Shown here in pieces: positions 44,320 through 57,834 of a stretch of 64,000 bases of DNA. The notes beneath the pieces were generated by a model. The model searched no databases and was not told where the DNA came from. It worked only from the letters and a program-made list of their open reading frames with translations. A program made the translations under genes and the position numbers. This stretch comes from Ephemerocybe angulata (Eukaryota > Basidiomycota > Agaricomycetes > Agaricales > Psathyrellaceae). Position 1 is the first letter of the stretch. Every line of letters begins with the position of its first letter. The DNA is taken from the NCBI GenBank assembly GCA_013368325.1, contig JAACJK010000057.1, forward strand, positions 558,001-622,000, read 5' to 3'.

Positions 44320-46000
44320 ATGGCGTTGTCCCGAGCGGAGCTCGTCGAGAACTTTCTTAACGAGTATGCGAAAGTCGTCAACCGTGGAGGGCCTGAAGCC
44401 GAGACTCTACTCAACATAGTGAGCCCTGGATCTCTCGCACCACAGATTTGATATCGATGGCTTCTCCAGCTGGAAGATACATGCAAGAAATTCAACATAC
44501 GAGTAGACCGAAGGCGCATGCCGCCGATGCCCCTCAAAACGGCCGTGGAAATAATGGTATCCACCATGCAAGACCCGACAGGCCCTCAGTCCTGTGGACT
44601 CAAGCTCTGGTATGCCGTTGGGAGGTTCAGGAAGGAGATGTCGAAGCATAACAACAACCTTGCGGGGTCGATACGATTCGTGGAGTCGTATCCAGACGTG
44701 ATGAGGGCCACCATCGCATTCCTAACACGAAAACAACCCATCGCCGATCACATCTCGATGCTTGAACACCTGCAGAAGTGCCGTTGCGATACCAGCGACC
44801 AAGACGCGTACGACATCGTGCACTCCACCACGGGGTATTACGATTCACGCGTCTTTCCCAAGGATACGGGGATGGACATGTATACTGATACTGGCATCGC
44901 TTTCCTCGTTGACTGTCTGGTGATTATCCTCGGTAACGCGACCCCCGGGAAATTTCGAAAGACGCGTCGCCACTCAGACCCCGCCACGAGCAGGGACTCG
45001 CAACACCCCTGGCCGCACGGGATCAAGGACCTCCTGCCCCATGGACTCGCTGATTCGCTGGCCGGGTTAGACCTTTGGGCCGGCGACAAGCTTCGCGGGC
45101 ACCACTTCCTCAGGCTTGCCGGCGCGATCGCCCGCTTCTACCCTGCATTCGGGGTCGAGATAATGTCCAAGGGCCCACAATTCTGCCTGGGCCTCCTTCG
45201 CCCGGCGCAGCACCTTTCGACTGCGATGGACGACTACGACAAGAGGCCTGAGGATTGGAAGCCGAGCGAGAGGGATCCGAGGTTCGGGGTGCGCCTCTCC
45301 TACGTGTTGCGCTTCCTCAGCGTGCTTTCGAGTTGTGACGCACGTCCGTATGTGGCCATGATGGGGAGTGCGTTCGCGAAACAAGCTTTTCTGCCTGTCC
45401 TCCTGCGGGGGATAGGTATCTTGGCGCTCCCAGAGATGACACCCCATTTCTCCCAGGAGCTCACCGACATGTCGCTTGTTATGGCCGTGATCAATCGTAA
45501 ACCGCAGGATGCACGCGCGTTGCCGAAAGAGCTAACTGACCCGACTGGGGAATGTTTCAAGGCGCTGCGGTTGGCGCATCAAGGAGGATGCTTCAATACC
45601 AAGTGCTTGCCCAAGTCGGGTGTGGTTCGCGATCGTCAATGCGCCAAGTGCGATTTGATCAGGTACTGCGATAGGAAAGTGAGTTCTCTTCAACGAAGCC
45701 TACTTATTCTTCACTCCCTTTCCTAACGATAGTTGGTATTTCTAGTGCCAGGTGGAAGCTTGGAGGGATCCGAAGTTCCCTCACAAAGCCGTATGCGATA
45801 AAATCAAATATTTGAAGGAAACCCTTGGTCCTGAGATCTGGGGATGCGTGGTTACGCCCACCCCGTTGTTCACGATCACGGACTTCAAGACGGTGTGTAA
45901 GCAGAAGAAGGTCGACATGACGATCGTGAAAGAGGTGGGAGTGCATGTCACCTGCATCCAAAGCTCGCAGATTTGCTACAGGGCCACGAAACGTTCGTAG
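44320..46000 (+). CDS. MYND-type zinc finger protein (MYND gene 5)
   Basis: Exons 44320-44418 (MALSRAELVENF...), 44470-45678 and 45746-46000 give 520 residues with every junction in phase. The layout matches MYND gene 3: short variable N-terminus, PLKTAVEIMVSTMQDPTGPQ, SYPDVMRATIAFLTRKQ, HPWPHGIKDLLPHGL, a helical core, then GGCFNTKC, CAKC, IRYC, and after the intron CQVEAW...HKAVC. The intron splits the finger in phase 0 exactly as in the other paralogues. High similarity to gene 3 across the SEC63 array suggests the two were neighbours or recent duplicates. No catalytic domain is visible; a protein-protein role is inferred only from the finger. Confidence 0.8.
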
Positions 46001-46869
46001 ATTTTCCATGTGTTTCGTCTTCGTATGTCTCCCTTTTCACTCTGCTCTCCGTGCGCATATCTCCTTCGCCATTTCCTTCACGCCGTTCCCCGCTTCTCAA
46101 TCCATCTATATTTACTTTAGCTCTCCGCCAAGGTCTCGTTACATTCGCACACTTAATTATCGACCCTGCTTTCCCAAGGTGCTAATGCGCCATATACCAA
46201 CAAGTCTACCTATGTCGTAGTCTCCTGCTTCGCACCCCCCTTATATCCGAATTCTCTACATACCCTATCCCAGTGTTCTAGCGCAAGTCTGCCTGTACGC
46301 AGACCTTCAATATTTTTCATCCTTCCTCGTACAAAAACAATTCGCTTTTCGCAATGTTGGCGCACCGTTCTCAATACATATACAGTTTGCAACCGTCGCA
46401 ACCCACCTTACAGTCAACCTTCTTCTATCTAGCCTACCCTAGTGGCAATAATGCTCGTATTGTGATCTTTAATTGGCCCCCTATCAGTACATCTGAGTAG
46501 AATCGCATAGAAGAGAGCTACCGTCAGGCGTTGGTCAGGCGCCGGCTCGGCGCTTACCGCGGGAATTTTGAACGGGCGCCTCCGGCACCTGAACATTTGA
46601 TGAGAACGCCAATCTCAAGTTGCCTATGATCCACCAACTACAACCCAGGCGAAGGCAGCTTGAGTGAACTACGTATATCCCAAGACGAAGTGCGGGCCTG
46701 GGATATCCTGCATGTAAATTCCGAAGTCCTTGCGGCGGTCCGTGTGCGTCACGATGTCAATGTGACAACGGCGTTGGGAAGGCTGACGGGGGTAATTCCG
46801 TTGCACGAGCCACCTGCCTCTTGCCACCGCCAACTCTGTGTGAGGTTTATCTGATCTCCGAGGTCAACC
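46001..46869. other. Intergenic, 3' UTR and promoter
   Basis: The 3' flank of MYND gene 5 (pyrimidine-rich, AT-richer) and 5' flank of MYND gene 6. No other feature is supported. Confidence 0.4.
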
Positions 46870-48507
46870 ATGAATCGCCCATCCTCAGGGCTCCCTATCC
46901 TGACTTTGCCGCAGCTGAGAGATCCGGTGAGTGGCTCACATAACGGATCCCCAGGAAATCTGCTGACCTTTGCGATCCTCTGCATGCTCATCCCGAAACA
47001 GGCAATGCAGGCGGTAGTCATGAGCTCGGTGGCACCCATGTCTCTCGAGACTGCGATCCAAGTAATGGCAACAACTCTAAACGACCCTACCGGACCACAG
47101 GCCTCGTGTTGTTGCAAGCTCAACGCCGCCGCCGAGATATTCAATCGAGCAGCACAGCGTAGCAAAACCATCGCTGAGGCCCAGAAGTTTGCAGGAGCAT
47201 ATCCGCAGGTTCTCAGGGCCGTTCTCAGGTTCTGTACGAAGAAGCAGTCCGCAGAAGCCCACGCCTCGATGATACACCAGATGATCACCACCTGTCGTGG
47301 CTGCGACGAAGGTCGAGGGACAGCGGGCTGGGCACGGATGCACATGTCAGACCACCGCGACCCTCGCGTCGACTACCGGGGGTCTGACAGTGCCATAATC
47401 TACTCCTGTATTCTACTCGTCGTGGACTGCCTCACGACTGTACTTGCCACTCTGTCCCAAGGGAAGTATCGTGCAAGGAAGCGGGACGAGCCAGACGATG
47501 AGAAGCAGCCGTGGCCGCAAGGACTTGAAGACGTTTTGCCGCATGGACCGATCGACTCGGTGGATGGGATAGAGCTGTGGGTTGCGGATAAGAACAATGG
47601 GTACCACATGTATCGGGTGCTCGCCGGGTTGGTTCGCGCTCATCCAGCCTTCGGCGCCCAGATCTTGTCGAGAGGGCCGGACTACCGCCTTGCTATCCAA
47701 TGGCCCGCGCAACACATCAACGCGGGGGTAGAGCTGTACCGGCAGCGGTCACCATCATGGCGAACTCCATCCCAGGATGACACATTTTTCTTCCCGATAA
47801 ACCTTACCTTCACCTACCTTTCGTTGCTGGGCCACGGTGGTGGGGAGTCTCGGCTTTGCGACCTGATCGTTGAACGCGGAAAGCCTGGCCTACTGGCTGC
47901 GCTGGTCAGCTTACTGAAGGTCCTCTCGGAACCAGGGATGCCTGAAATGTACTCCGAGGAGCGGTTCAGGGCATATCTCTATGCCATGATCCTCGACTCG
48001 AGCCTTCACGAAGAGCTATTACCGTTCACTCAAGGACTTATCCATCCCTCGGAAAGCACGCGATGGCTTGCGTTCGCGAACGCGCATGCTGGAGGTTGCC
48101 ACAGTGCTACCTGCCCTCTTGATGAGTCCGGGACAGTTGCCCATGCACAATTGTGCGCCAACTGTAGGTTGGTTCGGTACTGCAGTCGAAAGGTATGTAC
48201 ACCCCGCTTTCCGGTGCTAAGATTTTGTGACTCAATCCGACTGCAGTGCCAAGCTGATTCTTGGAAGGATCAGAAGCACCCTCACAAAGTAGTCTGCTCG
48301 AAGATCAAAGCGTTCAGGGAGAAAATCGGGCAGACGAATTGGAACAGGATGTGGAAGTTACGCTTTTCTAGCGCAGACTTCCTAGCGATATGCCATCTGC
48401 GTGGCGTAGACTTGAGGATTGTGGATGGGATCGCGACGGAGCTGTCTGCGGTGTATCTCGTGAAGGAGAAAAAGAAGGCCCTCAAGAAACCGCTCGTGAA
48501 GCCATGA
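46870..48507 (+). CDS. MYND-type zinc finger protein (MYND gene 6)
   Basis: One long frame contains two in-frame introns: 75 bases near 46926-47000 (GTGAGT...TGCTGACC...AACAG) and 54 bases near 48193-48246 (GTATGT...TGCAG). Spliced, the product is about 502 residues. It has the family blocks MSLETAIQVMATTLNDPTGP, YPQVLRAVLRFCTKKQ and QPWPQGLEDVLPHGP, and the MYND finger GGCHSATC, CANC, VRYC, CQADSW...HKVVC. The second intron lies at the conserved place in the finger. The basic end (KKKALKKPLVKP) is not shared with neighbours. The first-exon start (MNRPSSG) could instead be an ATG further in, such as the one reading MSSVAPMSLE. Confidence 0.77.
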   Translation: MNRPSSGLPILTLPQLRDPVSGSHNGSPGNLLTFAILCMLIPKQAMQAVVMSSVAPMSLETAIQVMATTLNDPTGPQASCCCKLNAAAEIFNRAAQRSKTIAEAQKFAGAYPQVLRAVLRFCTKKQSAEAHASMIHQMITTCRGCDEGRGTAGWARMHMSDHRDPRVDYRGSDSAIIYSCILLVVDCLTTVLATLSQGKYRARKRDEPDDEKQPWPQGLEDVLPHGPIDSVDGIELWVADKNNGYHMYRVLAGLVRAHPAFGAQILSRGPDYRLAIQWPAQHINAGVELYRQRSPSWRTPSQDDTFFFPINLTFTYLSLLGHGGGESRLCDLIVERGKPGLLAALVSLLKVLSEPGMPEMYSEERFRAYLYAMILDSSLHEELLPFTQGLIHPSESTRWLAFANAHAGGCHSATCPLDESGTVAHAQLCANCRLVRYCSRKVCTPRFPVLRFCDSIRLQCQADSWKDQKHPHKVVCSKIKAFREKIGQTNWNRMWKLRFSSADFLAICHLRGVDLRIVDGIATELSAVYLVKEKKKALKKPLVKP

Positions 48508-50363
<1,856 letters not shown>

Positions 50364-50448
50364 AACGGGAGCATCTCCTCCTCCTTCGATCCATGTTTAC
50401 GATGTCTGGTTGATACATTCCAAGGGTATACGGGTATATAAAAAAACA

Positions 50449-53130
50449 TCAATCCTCATCTATTTGCTTGGCTTCGTCCATTTTGACCCACAGTCCTCCC
50501 TACCGGCAATGGACGGAAGATCCGTTGTCAGCGGTCTCGCGCTACCTTCAATGAAGATACACGGAGTGATTGGTCTACTCACCTTGATGTACAGAACGAT
50601 ATGCATCGCAGGCCACACCTTCTCCTGGGCCTTCCTCGGAGCTTGGCTGTGGGCCCAATCAGCTGGGGGTCGTGATGCTTCTGGCTGAGCTTCTCTCGCT
50701 AGTCGGAAGTTCGTGAAGCGCTGGAGTAGCTTGATGAGGAAGCACGATGCCATGTGGTACGCGAACTGGAACACGCTGAAGTCAGTTCATGCTCTCGAAT
50801 GAAGCGCGCGTTGGGGGTCGGAGGGCAAAGAGACGATGGTACCTGTTGCCCGATGCATGTGCGGGGGCCGGCGTTGAAGGGGACGAAGATGTACGGATTG
50901 GGGGTTAGGTACTTGTGCAGGCGTTCATCGAGGAATCGGTCAGGGTCGAATGTGTGGGCTGTTGGGTGACTTGCCCTCGTCAGTGGTGGATCATGGGGCT
51001 GAGGGCGCTTCACTCACCGTCCGGGCCCCATAGATCTGTCCTTCTGTGCATGTACCATGGGCTGAACAGAATTCTGTGCGGTGCATTAGAGAATGGCATT
51101 CGTCGATGTCATACAGGGAGAAAGACCTCGATTCGGCGGGGATATGGAAGGGCTTGTCTCCGGGCGTTGCAGATGGCCAGAGAGTTGACTTGTTGGCTTC
51201 TCTAGAGGGTATGTTAGCTAGGGTGCGTCTACATCTTTATTTCAGGCTCAGCGTACCTAGAGCCGTATGGGCTGGTGATGTCAAGGTGTTAGGATTCGAT
51301 GCTTCAAAGTTGAGAGAGTGCTTACACGGGTGGGTACAGGCGCAGTACCTCTGACTCAGAACATTGGTCAGTCTACCAGAACTTGACCTTGGATGTCGCG
51401 AACGCACCGTCCAGGAAGGCCCTGAGGTATTTCAACTCTCGGATGTCTACTGAGGTTGGTTGACCCTTCTGTCCCATTCTGTCTATGATTTCCGTTTGCA
51501 GGCGTTCAGCGATGTTGGGGTTTTCTGCGAGCATATAGATCGAATACGTGATGAGGGATGCTGTCGAATCGCGACCCGCTACGAGAAGGTTCACAATCTG
51601 GAATATGACTGTGAGGTCAGATACATGTGGGTGCGACAGAGAGTAACTGGCGCGCACCTCGTCTTTAATCAGGGCGATATCTATGCCCCTTTAAGCGCCA
51701 GGAACCTATCGATTGTTTGAATGACGAACCTTGGGTCTGCCTGCACAGGCTTTGCAACAACGTTTCGTCGTCTCCATCCTCATCTTTCTCTCCTTTCCTC
51801 GCCGCGAGCGCCTCAAGCAGAATTGGCTCGATGTACGCATCCACCACTCCCCTCCTCAGTCCTACCTCGTCTCTCCGAAATTCTGTGAGCGGCCAAAGCG
51901 GGCCAAGTCTTGCTCTATTCGCCGAAAGCCACAACCCCTCCGTCAAGGCTTTCATGAAGGGGTTTGAGGGGTGAGTGGTGTATTCTGCAGGGGTAGATTG
52001 TGAAGAGGTGGAGGGATGTTCGAGACCTGCGGAGAGCGTTTGGATGTCCTTTCCGAAGAGGAATTGGGTTGAGCAGTCCAGGGTATAACGCGAGGCGAGG
52101 TCCTTTAATATAGATACGGTAAGCTTGAATGCCTTCAAATCACAGAAGCGGATATGTTGGTCATGGGCGTACCTGGGCGTCGAATGCGTAGCCTTTGGCG
52201 ATGTGCGACTCGGCGAGGTTTAGAGCAGCTTCGGTGTGCGAGAGGAAGTTCTCTAGATCGCTGACTCGGTCGCGGGAGAAGAAAGGTCTCGTTAGTGCGC
52301 GGTGGAATTTCCAGAGTTCGCCTGCCGATATGGATGATTGGCAGTCAGTATGGTGTTGAAGTTCTGCAGTAGTATTGAGGCTGTTGGCGCACCGTCTGCG
52401 TTGAAAATTCCGCTACCTAGCATGGATTCCATATGCCATCGAATATCGGCGCCTGAGAATGAGCGTTTATTGGTGTCGTACACAGTGTTAGTGTTAAACT
52501 TTAAGGGCTTGTACCTTTGTCAAAGACATCGAATTGGGTGGTCAGAATAGCCTGTTCTCTAGGTAAGCGGGGAGGACCGAGGACCGGCTAGGGAGGTAGA
52601 ATGGAAGATACAGATACTGGTACCTTGACATGCTCAGGCTCAATTGTAAAGATCTACAAAACCTCAGTGAGTGTCAATTGTCGAGCAGGAGTAAGGAAAT
52701 CGAATCTAGTTACCCTGGTATCAGTAAATATCCTAACACCGAATATGTTCCCATATTTTGCGAAATATTCGTCGAACAGGCCTTCACTCGCCTCATTAGA
52801 ATAAGAATAAAGGGGTCGCAATGAGTCCTACTTACCTGGATAGCCAACCCGCAAAGCCTTTCCAGCATGTTGTATGATAGCTAATGAACCCTCGGGAATG
52901 TTGGGAATGGCCTGGGCGCCCAAGGCACCAGCTGCTCCCACATCCTTTCGACGTTGAGAGTAAACCGTAATCTTGTAAACGCTTGGAGCTGAAAAGATAG
53001 CTGCGAGTATCAGACGGTCCCAAGGGAGGGAGTAACCGCCCACATTGGTCCCATAGACGACGACGAGTGGAACAGCGAAGTATGGAGCCAGGCGGATGAG
53101 AGCAGCTACTCCAGGAGGAAGTTTGGGCAT
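50449..53130 (-). CDS. Cytochrome P450, CYP63-like
   Basis: A heme-thiolate monooxygenase, probably ER-bound. The N-terminus (start 53130, [20 protein letters not shown]) holds hydrophobic spans. Later exons read [22 protein letters not shown] with [13 protein letters not shown], then [35 protein letters not shown], the I helix [13 protein letters not shown], and [12 protein letters not shown]. The heme loop is [15 protein letters not shown] with its cysteine ligand, followed by [19 protein letters not shown] and the end [16 protein letters not shown]. Ten or more short introns interrupt it. Family-level naming (CYP63, expanded in wood-decay fungi) is my impression. No break was found, but not every exon boundary was traced. 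Confidence 0.85.
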
Positions 53131-53415
53131 GATAAGCGGCTCTTATTAAGCCTCGATAGTACTCGATAGTAGAGAGGATGATAGAGAGGCAACACAGAGC
53201 ATCGAGTTGATAAACACACGATGAACGTGGTGCCGACGGGACACAACAACCCGTGAGAATATGTTACATCATCAGCAATTAGGCGCCCATGAGCTTCGGA
53301 TCCACGTGTCAGCGTTTGCTTCCGACTCGCGCACAGCCTGTTCTTGACGTTGACAGTATGGCCCCGGTCGACCAGACGTCTCTCCCATCTCTTTCAAGGA
53401 CCACCACCTGAGGCC

Positions 53416-55493
53416 ATGGTACCAAGGAAGCTGGACTGCCCAGAACTCGAACTGCGATCGTACCAGGATGATCTCGCGTCCAAGGAATCGCCTCATGGCG
53501 AATCGAAGGACTGTTTTGCTTTTGAAACGGCCATTGACGTATTGGATATACATCTAAAGGACAGTGGTGACGGTGGAGAGGGTGACTTAGAGACGGTCTA
53601 CAAGCCAGGGATGGCGCACGAAGAGATTGTGGAATACCTAGGGGGTGCGGCCAAACCCCACTCAGAGGTTTGTGGGCTTCCTTGCTGGAAGATACACCGT
53701 CTGACTTTCTTTACATAGAGAGTGAGGGATGAAGAGAAGTCGGGAAGGGAAACACCTTTACTTCGCATCCTTTTCGTTCAAGGGCATGTCGTTCTCCCTA
53801 CAAAAGGTCAACAGGAAGCCTCTCCTCGCTCAGCTCGTTTCGAAGAGGTCCACGCTGCTGTGCATCCATCGACTGCCGAGTTTCTATCGTCGTCCCTTGG
53901 AGTATCACCCGCTTTTCTTGCTATCCTTCTCAAGAAGACGTGGGTTCTCAAGACCGGAAACTGTTGTTGGAAACGGAGGGTGAAGAGCGAACATGGGGGC
54001 TACGATGTCATCGGTAGGTTCCTTTTCCAAAGTGCTCAACGTCGTCCTCTGACCGATTTCTCCCTTTCAGAGGGATGGTATAGATACTCCTGTGGTCTCA
54101 AGAACTACCCCTCGCATGTCTGGTTCTCCTACACCCCTACGTGCACAACCTATATCATGAACAACTGCAAGTACAATGGCATCCAAGACTCGATCATCCG
54201 ATGCACAGAAGGGATGGCGAGCACGCTTCTGCGTTCCCTTGCGATCGATGGATTTGTGGTGGAAGCGGCTTCAGAAGCCTGGGGAAAAGAGCTCCTAAAA
54301 CCGAGGCTGACCCTCGTCGACTATGTATGATGCTTGTCATTCACTTTCTTCCAGACCGAGCTCACTAACACTAACGGTTATTTTGATAGGAGCATCTAGA
54401 CGAAAGGAAACTGTCGATGGACACCAGCGAATCCGTTCGGGAACTCCATATCCTTTCATACAACCTGCTCATCATCAAGGAAGACATGGTGGACCACATC
54501 GAGCGGCTTGAGTATCTCGCCGAAGTACACAAGAAGGTATCAGCAACAATTGGCGTGTCATTTACAGATTCAAAGAACGATGCCTTTCCCCCCTCCCCAT
54601 CCAATGCATCATCCGACCTCTCCTCATTGGCAGGGACGATACGCGACGCAGCCTCTCCAAGTCCAAACCCGTCGCCCAGTTCACTCGCGACGGGAATCTG
54701 CCTCTCACACGTCTTCCAGTTCCTCCTCTCCGAGACGCGGATCCGAAAACGCTGGGTTCAGTCATACGCCGACCGCACAGGAATTCAAATAAACCTATTC
54801 TACGCCCTCGCATCCCAAAAAGACAACTACATCAACCTGAAGATCGCTGGACTCACAAGCAAGATTGCTACAGAAACTCAGAAGGACAGCTCTAGCATGA
54901 TCACAATGGCGACGATGACGATGCTGTTCCTCCCCGGCACCTTTGTCTCGGCGGTCTTTAGCATGGTCTTCTTCGATACCTCTCCGAGCCCGACAAGTGG
55001 GCGTTTGGGGCTCTCTGTGGCGCCAGGCTGGTGGCTTTACCCTGTTATCACAATCCCACTCACCATCCTTGTCTTTATCGCTTGGAATGGCTGGCGCCTG
55101 CGACGGAACGCAGCGCAGGCTCTGGAGCTGCAAAAGCCAGACGAGCAATTTGACGTTCCGACACCCGCGTTCAGGCTGGGTGGGGGAATGGAGTTGGAGC
55201 GGATGAAGAGGTATCCTGTGGCTACTGGGTCGCTTCTACAGGACGATCTCTCGAATGCTGGTAGCCATGTGACGTACAAGTCGACACGGCAGCCTGCGGT
55301 TCTGCTGGAAGATCTGTCGCCTTCTGGATCTTTCGAGACTTCTGGAAAGGCAGGTTGGGGTGCCAGTCCAAACGTCCCTGAAAGCCCGTTTGGTTATGCA
55401 TGGACTAGCGATGCGCCAGAGCCCAATGCCCAGAAGGAATCGGAGAAGTCGGGTCTCCGTTTCAGGGATCAGCTGCATTCGTCACATATGTAG
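53416..55493 (+). CDS. CorA-like membrane protein lacking the GMN motif
   Basis: Exons join SE|RVRDEEKSG (intron about 53670-53718), an in-frame intron near 54016-54072, and VDY|EHLDERKLSMDTSE (intron 54328-54389). The C-terminal half has the CorA arrangement: a long helix (RKRWVQSYADRTGIQINLFY), NLKIAGLTSKIATETQKDSS, membrane span 1 TMTMLFLPGTFVSAVFSMVF, then span 2 WWLYPVITIPLTILVFIAW. The Gly-Met-Asn signature of true CorA magnesium channels is absent after span 1; basidiomycetes have many such CorA-like proteins. An N-terminal soluble domain of about 200 residues and a long polar tail (about 100 residues) follow fungal practice. The start ATG 53416 is a best guess. Transport activity is not shown. 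Confidence 0.72.
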
Positions 55494-55939
55494 CTTCCAT
55501 TGTGAGTACATTCTCAAAGTCACTTCGTCAGATGGGGAAGGTCAACTTCATTTTACCAGATACTTGATATGTTGAATTCCTTTTGGCCCCTGGGTCGTCT
55601 CCAGAAAACAAAGAAGCACCTAGTTCACGTATAGTGTGTCACCTTGACGCCCACACTCCTCACGGAATGACAACTAATCAGACTGCCACAGTGGGCACAA
55701 TAGCCAAGGGGTGTCATGGCTTCCTGATTCTGTGGTCTGTGTGGGCGCGCAGTGGGTCCCAACTAAGTACTCGTGGCACATTCAATTATGAATTGAACGC
55801 CCCACCCCTCGTTCGGCATGCCTCCTGCAACAGAGCAAGTTTCCTGTAGGAACAATTATAAATCTCAGCTCTATTCTACTATCAAGACTGGGACTACGAC
55901 GCTACAGATGGCTCTATTAGATCTTGTACTGGTGCTCCT
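55494..55939. other. Intergenic, convergent 3' ends
   Basis: Short spacer between the CorA-like gene and the NACHT-like gene; no feature supported. Confidence 0.4.
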
Positions 55940-57490
55940 TCACTGTGGTCCACTCCGCTCCGGCGACTGCTCTGCTGCCAACGTTTCTGTGCCTGCTGGT
56001 ATATCCTCTGAGTCAGCTTCGGTGGAAGATACCTCCGGCACCTCGTAGACACCATGAGTAACATAGGAGCTAACACTCGACTCCTCCACATTCCGTCTAA
56101 GGAAAACCGTGTCCCTGCTGGAAACGATGAAGCACACAGGAAGCCTCTGGATGCAGAGCTCCATGACGCTGAGTATATGGTAGTACACCCCTGTTGAGCA
56201 TCTGTCGAGCCCATTTAGTAGAACAAGGATTGGACGGGCCTTCTCGTCAGACGGAAGTTTGTCATATCCCTGAACTATTAAACGGCTCGCCTGCAAGTCA
56301 AGCCTGTTCTGCTCGATCTGCGAAGCGAGTCCACTCTTGCAGATATCATCAAGGGCGTATTTATAACTCGGGAGAAAGCGAGCCAACTCTCCTGCCAATG
56401 TAGGGATGAAGACCTTCTTGACCGCCCGTTCTGTTATCGGGATCTCAGGGAAGAAGAAGGAGGCGCCCAGGTGGTAGACGTGTTCCGGACCTATAGGGAC
56501 ACAGCGATGTGCGATGTGCCGGAGGACATTATCCTTACCGGCGTCGCTTTTCTGCCAGAGCCAGTATATCCGAGAGCGGGAGTGAACGCGGTCCAGCCAA
56601 TCCGTGATTTCAGGTATGCAGGTTTCAATTGCCTTTGTTTGCTCTGGAGGGTAGAAGGGGATCCAAGAAGTGCTATCAAATGCCGCCCATGCAGCTTTGC
56701 ACCTTTGATAAAGCACTTCCCAATCTGTAGAGGGGGTGCCAGTAGTTAGACGAGTCTCATATTAGGTCCAAAGACGAAATAGCTTACGCCCACAAGTCTC
56801 TGGAGCCTCAGAGCGGTGCAAATTTGGAGGTGGAGGCGGAGCAGGCTCTGAGTAACTCCTCCTCGCATCCGGTTTTGAAGGCTCAGACTCTGGCAGGAAT
56901 TCCGATACCGGCTCCAACCCTCGCTGTCGCCTTTCTTCACGATTTTGTTTTTTGAGCTTGCTCGTTGTCGTCTGCTCTCCGGAATGATTTAGTAGGCCCA
57001 GGATCTACGGAGTAGATTACAGAAGATGGAAAACGTACCTGGCTCATGCGTTCAACCTTACAGATATCGATTCTCCATCTCTCTGACCACCTTGCACGGG
57101 CTATGCTGGGAAATAGCGTCCTCGGCGAGGACTCAACCTCAGTTAGCTTTAGTTTGTCGTATTCCAATCTAAAATGAGATCAGGACAGTAATCAGACTGG
57201 GTTTGGGTAAGACTTCACCTGTCGTTGACACTCTTGTACTCTTGCCACTCGGCATTCGACAAAACGACAGAGTTGTCGTCGATCACGGATGTGGCAGCTT
57301 CTTCTCTCTTCTTTAGGTCCTGTGCCTCTTGCTTAACCTTCTCAGAGCTCCTGAAGAGTCCAACGAGAATAGGAGCAACTCCGAGACGCTCGTAATGGTG
57401 CGGGTGCTTGAGGCGACCCCGATCTGAAGGGAGAAGAGGTTCTTCTGAAGCCTTCCTATCGCCGAGAAACTTCGAGGATGGTGGGCTCAT
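55940..57490 (-). CDS. Degenerate NACHT-type NTPase protein
   Basis: Four exons. The first begins MSPPSSKFLGDRKASEE at 57490; the second reads LEYDKLKLTEVESSPRTLFP; the third is Pro/Arg-rich (EPAPPPPPNLHRSEAPE). The last (about 55940-56739) starts HWEVLYQRCKAAWAAFDS. It contains a NACHT-like core: IYWLWQKSDAGKDN where active fungal NACHT proteins have GxxGxGKS/T, then GASFFFPE, and ILVLLNGLDRC in the Walker B position. The Walker A Ser/Thr is replaced by Asp. No WD40 or ankyrin repeats follow; the gene stops soon after the sensor-like CFIVSSRDT. It may be a truncated relative of the NLR-like proteins involved in fungal self/non-self recognition. That role is inference. Confidence 0.65.
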
Positions 57491-57834
57491 GGGTAAGGGG
57501 CCTGTAGGTAGCTAGCGGAGGTCAGACGTATAGTGTGGTGAAGATGGTGCAGTGGAGGACTGGATCAATCATGACCGACGTATCCTTAATGACTGGATTT
57601 GTGTGCTGTCTTCCAAACCCGGCCGGTTGTTTGAAGCACTGCCTTGTGAGTAGAACAAGTACTTCCCAACGGTGTATCGTCGCATTATTGTTCTTCGAGG
57701 CTTTGACATCCATGCTCGACCTCAGGCTTCTGATGTTGTCGCCCACATGCACAAATTGAGACAAATATGCCCAAGAGGCGTCGCCTCATGGTTGTCGTCA
57801 AGTTGCTCCACACCCTTTCCCTAGCATCCTACCC
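57491..57834. promoter_or_regulatory. Divergent promoter region
   Basis: About 340 bases between the starts of the NACHT-like gene (minus) and the kinase-like gene (plus). No specific box was recognised. Confidence 0.4.
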
